From an uncultured Caulobacter sp. (GTDB lineage Bacteria; Pseudomonadota; Alphaproteobacteria; Caulobacterales; Caulobacteraceae), in NCBI GenBank assembly GCA_937991555.1, contig CALKHU010000118.1:1-11434 (forward strand): 11,434 bases of DNA, read 5' to 3'. Positions 5,968 through 11,434 of this stretch are shown here, piece after piece (the stretch's first letter is position 1; each line of letters begins with the position of its first letter). A model generated the notes under the pieces. That model saw nothing but the letters and a program-made list of their open reading frames with translations, ran no database searches and was not told the DNA's origin. The translations under genes were made by a program, and so were the position numbers.

Positions 5968-6526
5968 GATGGCCCAGCCAGAACCAGCCATAGAACAGGA
6001 CCCAGCCGACCGTGAAGACGCCCAGGCGCAGGCGTGGTGAAATCCTGCCGTCCGAAAGCCGGCCGACGAGGGCGAAACAGGCGGCGACCAGCAGGAAGCG
6101 CGGCAGCCGGACCGGCAGCGCCGCAGCGGCCCAGGCCGCCGTCCCGACGCCCTGTTCGGCCGCCAGGACGGCATAGACCTTGTACGGCGTGCTGGTCAGC
6201 GGACCCTTGAGGGCGGCGACCAACCAGCCGGACGCCTCCATGTCGGCGCGGGCGGCCTCGATCATCGACGGCGACACGGCCGGGACCGTCTCGACGACGG
6301 CCAGCGTCCCCGCCGGATCGCGGGCGGCGACGGCGTGGAGGACCGAACCCCCGACGAGTGCGCCGATCGCCGCCAGGAGCGCGGCCAGGACGCCGGCCTG
6401 AAACCCCCTGCGCAGGGCGATCAGGCTGATGATCGCGTCGGGGACGACGAAGAACAGCGAGCCCTCGGCGACGCCCCACAGCGTCGCGGCGACGCCCTCG
6501 GCGCGGCTGGGGAGGAGCCGGCTCAG
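5960..6526 (-). CDS. DedA/VTT-like integral membrane protein (start uncertain)
   Basis: The frame encodes about 188 residues of mostly hydrophobic sequence. An N-terminal segment (AEGSLFFVVPDAIISLIAL) is followed by a helix (GVLAALLAAIGALVGGSVLH), a middle segment with TSTPYKVYAVLAAEQG, then RLPRFLLVAACFALVGRL and a last helix (FTVGWVLFYGWFWLG). The order E...P-D, GG, P-x-K, R-x-x-R-F and GR resembles the DedA/VTT (SNARE-associated) family of lipid-transport membrane proteins, but the match is distant and made by eye. Between the frame's only ATG (6745, deep inside the Sel1 gene) and the hydrophobic core no ATG, GTG or TTG is in frame. I place the start at a CTG (6526-6524) that overlaps the Sel1 stop as CTGA, where most genes would have ATGA. 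A true start at 6745 would add an unlikely Arg-rich 73-residue leader. Confidence 0.65.
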   Translation of the reverse strand: MSRLLPSRAEGVAATLWGVAEGSLFFVVPDAIISLIALRRGFQAGVLAALLAAIGALVGGSVLHAVAARDPAGTLAVVETVPAVSPSMIEAARADMEASGWLVAALKGPLTSTPYKVYAVLAAEQGVGTAAWAAAALPVRLPRFLLVAACFALVGRLSDGRISPRLRLGVFTVGWVLFYGWFWLGHPG

Positions 6527-7431
6527 GGGAGCTTCGCCTTCAGGTCGCGCAGGGCGTCCAGCGGTCCGGCGATGCGGGCGGCCGAGGCCGGATCCTCGCG
6601 CGCGGCGCGCTCGTACCAGGCGATCGCCTCGTCCACGGCCGCGCGGTCGACCGCCCCGCCGTCGCGCGGCACAGCCCTCAGGAAGGCCTCGTCGCCGAGC
6701 AGGGCGGCGGCCTCGCGTCGGCCGCCGCGATAGGCCTGGCGCCAATACTCCGCGGCGCGGGGCCGGCTTCTGGGCACGCCGTCGCCGTTCCAGTACATCT
6801 GGCCCAGGGTGAGGGCGGCGCTGGTCTGCCCCTGGTCGGCCGCCAGCCGGTAGAAGCGCGCCGCCAGCGCCGGATCGCGGGCGGCGCCCTGTCCCATCAG
6901 GTAGTAGTTGGCGACGTCGGCCTGGGCGTCACGGTCCCCGGCCTCGGCCGCCTCGCGGCAAAGGGCGACGCCCCGGGCGGCGTCCTTCGGTCCGCCCTCG
7001 CCCGTCACCAGCATGGCGCCGAGCGCGCACTTCGACTTGGCGAAGCCCATCGTCGCCGAGGCCTCGAACAGGGCCCGGGCCCGCACCGCGTCGGGCTCCG
7101 AGCCGTCATGGCCGTGCCGGACGCATTCGGCGGCCAGGTGGGCCGCGTCGGCCCGGCGGCCGGAGGCGGCGGTCCAGAGCCGGCAGGCCTTGGCCCTGTC
7201 GCGCGGGAATCCCTCCTCGCCGGCGAAGGCCATCGAGGCGACGAGGAACTGCGCGTCGGCGTCGCCCTCGGCCGCCAGGCGCTCGAGCTCGGACGCCCCG
7301 CGACGGTCGCCCGCGCGCAGCAGGTCCCAGGCCTCGGCGGCCTTCGGTCCGAACTTCGGGGGGTCGTCGGCCGCCGCCGCCGGAGCCGCTCCCGCCAGGA
7401 GCAGCGCCCCGGCGAGGGCGAGGGCGCGCAT
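6523..7431 (-). CDS. Secreted Sel1-repeat protein
   Basis: This 302-residue protein begins with a Sec signal peptide (MRALALAGALLLAGAAPAAA, cleavage near residue 21). Most of the rest consists of about five or six Sel1-like (TPR-related) helical repeats of around 36 residues. Clear units are AQADVANYYLMGQGAARDP, AALTLGQMYWNGDGVPRSR and the linking AARFYRLAADQGQ. Sel1 repeats are protein-protein interaction scaffolds, and this one should act in the periplasm. The ATG shares its A with the sdhB stop (TGATG), so its translation is probably coupled to sdhB. The 3' end overlaps the DedA-like frame by 4 bases. The position suggests a role in assembly or surveillance of an envelope complex, but nothing in the protein identifies a partner. 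The open frame extends upstream into sdhB, where it is a shadow frame. Confidence 0.88.
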   Translation of the reverse strand: MRALALAGALLLAGAAPAAAADDPPKFGPKAAEAWDLLRAGDRRGASELERLAAEGDADAQFLVASMAFAGEEGFPRDRAKACRLWTAASGRRADAAHLAAECVRHGHDGSEPDAVRARALFEASATMGFAKSKCALGAMLVTGEGGPKDAARGVALCREAAEAGDRDAQADVANYYLMGQGAARDPALAARFYRLAADQGQTSAALTLGQMYWNGDGVPRSRPRAAEYWRQAYRGGRREAAALLGDEAFLRAVPRDGGAVDRAAVDEAIAWYERAAREDPASAARIAGPLDALRDLKAKLP

Positions 7432-8213
7432 CAGGCGACGCGCTCCACCATCATCTTCTTGATCTCGGCGATGGCCTTGGCCGGGTTCAGCCCCTTCGGG
7501 CAGACCTGGGCGCAGTTCATGATCGTGTGACAGCGGTAGAGCTTGAACGGATCCTCGAGCGCGTCGAGGCGCTCGCCGGTCGCCTCGTCGCGGCTGTCGA
7601 TCAGCCAGCGGTAGGCATGCAGCAGCGTGGCCGGGCCGAGGTACTTCTCGCCGTTCCACCAGTAGCTGGGGCAGGAGGTCGAGCAGCAGGCGCAGAGGAT
7701 GCACTCGTAGAGGCCGTCCAGCTTGGCGCGGTCCTCGGGGGACTGCTTCCATTCCTTCTGCGGCTCGGGCGTGTCGGTGTGCAGCCAGGGCTCGATCGAG
7801 GCGTACTGGGCGTAGAACAGGGTCAGGTCGGGGACCAGGTCCTTGACCACCGGCTGCCCGGGCAGCGGGCTGATCGCCACATCCTTGCCGGGGACCTCTT
7901 CCCAGCCGCGGGTGCAGGCCAGGGTGTTGCGGCCGCCGATGTTCATGGCGCAGGAGCCGCAGACGCCCTCGCGGCAGGACCGCCGGAAGGTCAGGGTCGG
8001 ATCGACGTTGTTCTTGATGTGGATGAGGACGTCCAGGACCATCGGGCCGCAGGCGTCGACGTCGACGTCATAGGTGTCCCAGCGCGGATTCTCGGTCCCC
8101 TCGGGATCGTAGCGGTAGATCCGGAAGGTCTTCACCCGCTTCGCGCCGGCCGGGGCCGGGAAGTGCTTGCCCTTGCCTACGCGGGAGTTCGCCGGGAGCG
8201 TGAGTTGGACCAT
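7431..8213 (-). CDS. sdhB: Succinate dehydrogenase iron-sulfur subunit SdhB
   Basis: This 260-residue protein carries electrons from the FAD of SdhA to ubiquinone in complex II at the inner membrane. All cluster ligands are visible. The [2Fe-2S] cluster uses C80, C85, C88 and C100 (SCREGVCGSCAMNIGG). The [4Fe-4S] cluster uses C171, C174, C177 and C238. The [3Fe-4S] cluster uses C181, C228 and C234 (CILCACCSTSCPS and CHTIMNCAQVCPKG). The order and spacing match Escherichia coli SdhB, with about 20 extra N-terminal residues as is common in alphaproteobacteria. The ATG at 8213 is preceded by only a weak purine stretch (GAAGCGG). Its neighbour upstream is creD, not sdhA. Downstream, the Sel1 gene overlaps its stop codon. 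The 99-bp gap to creD probably holds a promoter, but I cannot point to one. Confidence 0.97.
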   Translation of the reverse strand: MVQLTLPANSRVGKGKHFPAPAGAKRVKTFRIYRYDPEGTENPRWDTYDVDVDACGPMVLDVLIHIKNNVDPTLTFRRSCREGVCGSCAMNIGGRNTLACTRGWEEVPGKDVAISPLPGQPVVKDLVPDLTLFYAQYASIEPWLHTDTPEPQKEWKQSPEDRAKLDGLYECILCACCSTSCPSYWWNGEKYLGPATLLHAYRWLIDSRDEATGERLDALEDPFKLYRCHTIMNCAQVCPKGLNPAKAIAEIKKMMVERVA

Positions 8214-8223
8214 GACGCCGCTT

Positions 8224-8308
8224 CGTTCCGTAACCTAGCCTGTGACACGATCTAGTGCCCGCAGGAGCCCCTGTCCACGCCGGACAGGGCCCCTTTCGCT
8301 ACGGAACG
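8224..8308. repeat. 9-bp inverted repeat flanking the creD-sdhB intergenic region
   Basis: CGTTCCGTA (8224-8232) and TACGGAACG (8300-8308) are perfect inverted copies, 67 bp apart. They bracket almost all of the spacer between the creD stop and the sdhB start, and a separate hairpin (8269-8289) lies between them. The arms could pair into a long cruciform or be two binding sites for one regulator. Confidence 0.5.
8269..8289 (-). terminator. Hairpin downstream of creD
   Basis: CCCTGTCC (8269-8276) and GGACAGGG (8282-8289) form a perfect 8-bp stem with a 5-nt loop, 24 bases past the creD stop codon in its direction of transcription. The stem is stable and well placed, but no U-tract follows on that strand. 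It may be an imperfect intrinsic terminator or a processing and stability element. Confidence 0.45.
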
Positions 8309-8312
8309 CCGT

Positions 8313-9701
8313 CTATTGCGGCGGTTGTTGCGATCCGCTCGCAACCTCGGCCCTGCCGCCGTACCAGTCGATGTTCCGCGTCAGCCACATGGCGGCGCTC
8401 AGGCCGGCGAAAGCCGCGACCGACCCGGCCAGCAGGGCGAAGTCCTCGAGCCGCATCAGCAGGTAGATCAGGCCGTAGACGAGACTGAACACCCCCAGCG
8501 CCCGCAGCTGGTAGCGTCGGGCCCGGAAGGCGGCGCCCGCGTAGAGGCCGATCAGCAGCACCGTCGCCGCGGCGGCGGCCAGGAAGGCCCGGTCGAAGCC
8601 GAGGTGCTCGGACAGGCTCAGCAGCAGCAGGTAGAACACCATCTGGGCCAGGCCGATCAGGATGTACTGGGCCGCGTGAAGGCGGCGGCCGGACAGCGCC
8701 TCGAAGACGAAGAAGGTCAGGAACACCAGCCCGATGAACATCACGGCGTACTTCATCGACCGCGACACGAACTGGTAGGGGTTGTCGCTGCGGGTGAAGG
8801 TGACGCCGACGTCCTTGGCGCCCAGCGCCGCGAGCGACAGCTGGCGCGCGGGCCCTTCGGCGACGAGGCCCCGGGCCATGAACGGCACGGTGCGCCCGGC
8901 GGTGAAGCCCTGCCCGGTCACCGCGCGCGTGGCGGGCAGGAAGCCGCCATCGAAGCCGGGATCGGCCCAGTCGCCGCGCAGCGCGATCCGGGTCGATTTC
9001 GCGAACGGCAGGACCGACAGGCGGCCCGCGCCGGTGAACGCCAGGCGGGTCCTGAACACCCCGCCCTGCGTCAGCGCCCCGGCCGGCGCCGCCATCAGCC
9101 CGAAGTCCGGCCGTCCAGGCTCGGCGCCGAGATCGATCCCGGTCGCCGGCGCGAAGGTCGCCCGAGTCTCGCCCGCCGGGCCGGCGATCGCCGCCACCGG
9201 ATCCTGCCGGCCGCCGCGCAGGTCGGAGAAGCCGATCACGACCTGGGCCCGGGTCCAGTCGACACGGGCGCCGAGCGGCAGGTTGGGCGTGGCGGCGGGC
9301 GGGACGAAGCGGGCCTCGAGATCGACGGTCGCCTCATAGACCGGCGCGCTGAAGATGCCCCGCCTGAGGACCCTGGCGGTCGTGTCGGCCTGCGCCGAGC
9401 CCGTCTCCGGCGACAGCACGTACCAGCCCCAGCGGTCCTCCTCGTTCTCGGACGCGGCGGGGATGACGTAGGGCGCGACCAGCAGCGGGCCGAGCACCCG
9501 CTGCTCGCCGCCCTGCATCTCGGAGATCTCTGCCACCACCTGCTCGGAGCGGTTGGCGCGGTCCAGCACCAGCAGCCAGACGAACAGCATCGGCACGGCC
9601 ATCAGCACGGCGAGGGCGCAGACCAGGATGGCCTTGGCCCCCCAGCCGGCCGGCCGGGGCTTGGGGAGGCGTATCGAGACGCCGGGTGCAGGATCGGACA
9701 T
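8313..9701 (-). CDS. creD: CreD-like inner membrane protein
   Basis: This 462-residue protein is similar in length and architecture to Escherichia coli CreD (about 450 residues). One N-terminal membrane helix (about 24-46, ILVCALAVLMAVPMLFVWLL) is followed by a conserved MQGGEQRVLGPLLVAPYVIP segment. A large periplasmic beta-rich domain spans roughly 50-315. Five C-terminal helices follow, at about 317-335, 346-365, 373-390, 399-416 and 420-440. CreD belongs to the CreBC regulon in E. coli and is linked to envelope integrity and tolerance of beta-lactams and colicins; its biochemical activity is unknown. No creB or creC gene is present here. The gene lies between sdhA and sdhB, separated from them by 156 and 99 bp with hairpins on both sides, so it looks like its own transcription unit. 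GGAGGG lies 4 bases before the ATG, inside a predicted stem. Confidence 0.9.
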   Translation of the reverse strand: MSDPAPGVSIRLPKPRPAGWGAKAILVCALAVLMAVPMLFVWLLVLDRANRSEQVVAEISEMQGGEQRVLGPLLVAPYVIPAASENEEDRWGWYVLSPETGSAQADTTARVLRRGIFSAPVYEATVDLEARFVPPAATPNLPLGARVDWTRAQVVIGFSDLRGGRQDPVAAIAGPAGETRATFAPATGIDLGAEPGRPDFGLMAAPAGALTQGGVFRTRLAFTGAGRLSVLPFAKSTRIALRGDWADPGFDGGFLPATRAVTGQGFTAGRTVPFMARGLVAEGPARQLSLAALGAKDVGVTFTRSDNPYQFVSRSMKYAVMFIGLVFLTFFVFEALSGRRLHAAQYILIGLAQMVFYLLLLSLSEHLGFDRAFLAAAAATVLLIGLYAGAAFRARRYQLRALGVFSLVYGLIYLLMRLEDFALLAGSVAAFAGLSAAMWLTRNIDWYGGRAEVASGSQQPPQ

Positions 9702-9705
9702 GGGG

Positions 9706-9728
9706 CCCTCCGGGATTGATCCCGGGAG
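9706..9728 (-). promoter_or_regulatory. creD: Ribosome binding site of creD embedded in a hairpin
   Basis: On the minus strand CTCC (9728-9725) can pair with GGAG (9711-9708), and GGGA can pair with TCCC, with one bulged C and a small ATCA-type loop. The GGAG strand is the core of the Shine-Dalgarno sequence GGAGGG, which ends 4 bases before the creD ATG. Folding would hide the ribosome binding site. This is seen directly in the sequence; a regulatory role is inferred. Confidence 0.45.
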
Positions 9729-9802
9729 CAGACCGCCGCGCCGTGCAGACGGTGTGGAGGCGGCGTCGAGCCGCGTACCCCCTGTTGTCCTGAAACGACG
9801 AC

Positions 9803-9830
9803 GGCGCGCCGCCCGGTGGAGCGACGCGCC
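9803..9830 (-). terminator. Hairpin downstream of sdhA, probable terminator
   Basis: GGCGCG (9803-9808) pairs with CGCGCC (9825-9830). After one C-A mismatch CGC pairs with GCG, leaving an 8-nt loop. The stem starts 28 bases past the sdhA stop. On the minus strand it is followed by GTCGTCGTTTC, which has only a few Ts. It probably ends or attenuates the sdhA transcript before creD. Confidence 0.5.
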
Positions 9831-9857
9831 GCCTGAAGAGGCCTGCAGGGGAGGGGT

Positions 9858-11434
9858 CTAGTACACGCGCGCCTTGGGCGGGATGTACTCGACGTCGTCG
9901 CTCATCGTGTAGCTGTGCACCGGACGGTAGTCGATCTTCACCTCGCCGGAGGCGTCGTCGAACCAGGCCAGGGTGTGCTTCATCCACTGGCCGTCGTCGC
10001 GCTCGGCGTAGTCCTCGCGGGCGTGGGCGCCGCGGCTCTCGGTGCGGTTCAGGGCGCCGTTCACCGTCACCGCCGCCTGGCCGATCAGGTTCTCGAACTC
10101 CAGCGTCTCCATCAGGTCGCTGTTCCAGATCATGCCGCGGTCGGAGACCTTGAGATCCTTGCGGGCGTCATGGACGGCCCGGATGCGCTTCACGCCGCTC
10201 TCCAGCGACTCGCCGGTGCGGAACACCGCCGCGTCCTCCTGCATGGCGCGCTGCATCTCCAGCCGCAGGTCGGCGGTGGTGCGGGCGCCGTCGGCGTGAC
10301 GCAGGCGGTCGAGGCGGGCGAGGTGCCCGTCGGTCATGGCGTCCCGGATTTCCGGCTGGGTCGCGCCCGGCTTGACGGTCTCGGCGCAGCGCAGGCCGAC
10401 CGCGCGGCCGAACACCACCAGGTCGATGAGGCTGTTGGAGCCAAGGCGGTTGGCGCCGTGCACCGAGACGCAGGCGGCCTCGCCCACGGCCATGAGGCCC
10501 GGCACGATGGCGTCGCTGTCGTCGCCGCGCTTGGTCACCACCTCGCCGTGGTAGTTCGTCTGCAGGCCGCCCATGTTGTAGTGCACGGTCGGCAGCACGG
10601 GGATCGGCCCCTTGGTCACGTCGACGCCGGCGAAGACCTTGGCGGTCTCGGAGATGCCGGGCAGGCGCTCGTGCAGGATCTTCGGGTCCAGGTGGTCGAG
10701 GTGCAGGAAGATGTGGTCCTTGTTCGGGCCCACGCCGCGCCCTTCGCGGATCTCGATGGTCATGGCGCGGCTGACCATGTCGCGCGGCGCCAGGTCCTTC
10801 ACGCTGGGGGCGTAGCGCTCCATGAAGCGCTCGCCCTCGGAGTTGGTCAGGTAGCCGCCCTCGCCGCGGGCGCCCTCGGTGATCAGGCAGCCGGCCGGGA
10901 AGATGCCGGTCGGGTGGAACTGGACGAACTCCATGTCCTGCAGCGGCAGGCCGGCGCGCAGCGCCATGCCGCCGCCGTCGCCGGTGCAGGTGTGGGCGCT
11001 GGTCGCCGACAGGTAGGCGCGGCCGTAGCCGCCGGTGGCCAGGATGGTCCGCTGCGCCTGGAAGCGGTGCAGGGTGCCGTCGTCGAGCTTCCAGGCGGTC
11101 ACGCCCCGGCAGACCCCGTCGTCCATGATCAGGTCGAGCGCGAAGTACTCGATGAAGAACTCGACGTCATGGCTCAGCGACTGGCCGTACATGGTGTGCA
11201 GCATCGCGTGGCCGGTGCGGTCGGCCGCCGCGCAGGTGCGCTGGATCGGCGCCTCGCCGTAGTTGCGGGTCATGCCGCCGAACGCACGCTGGTAGATCTT
11301 GCCCTCGCTGGTGCGCGAGAACGGCACGCCCCAGTGCTCGAGTTCATAGACCGCCGCCGGCGCGTTGCGGGTCAGGTACTCGATGGCGTCCTGGTCGCCC
11401 AGCCAGTCCGACCCCTTGACGGTGTCGTACATGT
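9858..11434 (-). CDS. sdhA: Succinate dehydrogenase flavoprotein subunit SdhA (partial, N-terminus beyond the right edge)
   Basis: The window holds the last 524 or so residues; about 70 N-terminal residues, including the FAD-binding GxGxxG and the histidine that binds FAD covalently, lie outside. SdhA oxidises succinate to fumarate in complex II. Counting from the first visible methionine (MYDTVKGSDWLGDQDAIEYL), the dicarboxylate-site residues are H173 (QFHPTG), R217 (APRDM), H284 (PTVHYNMGG) and R329 (HGANRLGSNSL). They correspond to H242, R286, H354 and R399 of Escherichia coli SdhA. The segments LATGGYGR and TEGARGEGGYL are also typical, as is the C-terminal helical domain ending in YIPPKARVY. 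The visible part shows no break. sdhC and sdhD would be expected upstream, outside the window. Downstream comes creD, not sdhB, after a hairpin. Confidence 0.97.
   Translation of the reverse strand, partial: MYDTVKGSDWLGDQDAIEYLTRNAPAAVYELEHWGVPFSRTSEGKIYQRAFGGMTRNYGEAPIQRTCAAADRTGHAMLHTMYGQSLSHDVEFFIEYFALDLIMDDGVCRGVTAWKLDDGTLHRFQAQRTILATGGYGRAYLSATSAHTCTGDGGGMALRAGLPLQDMEFVQFHPTGIFPAGCLITEGARGEGGYLTNSEGERFMERYAPSVKDLAPRDMVSRAMTIEIREGRGVGPNKDHIFLHLDHLDPKILHERLPGISETAKVFAGVDVTKGPIPVLPTVHYNMGGLQTNYHGEVVTKRGDDSDAIVPGLMAVGEAACVSVHGANRLGSNSLIDLVVFGRAVGLRCAETVKPGATQPEIRDAMTDGHLARLDRLRHADGARTTADLRLEMQRAMQEDAAVFRTGESLESGVKRIRAVHDARKDLKVSDRGMIWNSDLMETLEFENLIGQAAVTVNGALNRTESRGAHAREDYAERDDGQWMKHTLAWFDDASGEVKIDYRPVHSYTMSDDVEYIPPKARVY

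Noticed and set aside
4818..5993. A 391-codon plus-strand frame opposite the ferredoxin reductase
   Set aside because: It is a shadow frame: it has no domain or ribosome site and is fully covered by a reductase with intact FAD and NAD motifs.
7737..7750. A 14-base exact match (gggggactgcttcc) to the left arm of the palindrome at 4269-4282
   Set aside because: It lies inside sdhB codons for a normal stretch of the protein and lacks the inverted partner arm; one such match is expected by chance at about this window size.
8316..9719. A 467-codon plus-strand frame opposite creD
   Set aside because: The product is Arg/Gly/Gln-rich without recognisable motifs, whereas the minus strand has helices and conserved segments of CreD.
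1..11434. tRNA or rRNA genes, CRISPR arrays, insertion sequences or a defence island
   Set aside because: I saw no spaced direct repeats, transposase motifs, phage genes or RNA-gene signatures; the genes are core metabolic, envelope and signalling types with uniform composition.

Overview
The window looks like chromosomal DNA of an alphaproteobacterium of the order Caulobacterales (Caulobacter, Phenylobacterium or a relative). It is very GC-rich and densely coded. The strongest taxonomic marker is a 772-residue multi-PAS kinase-like protein whose phosphoacceptor motif reads SYELRTPL with tyrosine in place of histidine. That is the signature of DivL, the polar cell-fate regulator known from Caulobacter. 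A genus cannot be assigned by eye.

Layout. From 1 to 1832 three genes run on the minus strand, in transcription order a zincin-type metallopeptidase, a SWIM zinc-finger protein, and a soluble histidine kinase cut by the left edge. A 116-bp divergent intergenic region (1833-1948) separates them from divL (plus strand, 1949-4267). This region holds two GANTC methylation motifs and an 8-bp inverted repeat. divL converges on a ferredoxin gene across a 36-nt palindrome. From 4312 to the right edge every gene is on the minus strand. In transcription order (right to left) they are sdhA (its N-terminus lies outside the window), a creD-like membrane protein gene, sdhB, a secreted Sel1-repeat protein, a DedA-like membrane protein, an NADH-ferredoxin reductase and a [2Fe-2S] ferredoxin.

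How the genes work together. SdhA and SdhB are the catalytic subunits of succinate dehydrogenase (complex II). Their genes are split by creD, which has its own flanking hairpins and a Shine-Dalgarno sequence that can fold into a stem. sdhB overlaps the Sel1 gene (TGATG), which in turn overlaps the DedA-like gene (CTGA), so these three form a tight unit. The reductase and ferredoxin form a probable two-gene electron-transfer module (NADH to FAD to [2Fe-2S]) whose terminal acceptor is not in the window. DivL and the neighbouring soluble kinase are the signalling genes.

No RNA gene, CRISPR array, insertion sequence or phage gene was seen, and no stretch over 300 bases lacks a gene. I found no convincing wholly new system. 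The points most worth checking are the divL promoter, the degenerate ATP site of DivL, the split sdh locus, the creD leader hairpin and the missing ordinary start codon of the DedA-like gene.
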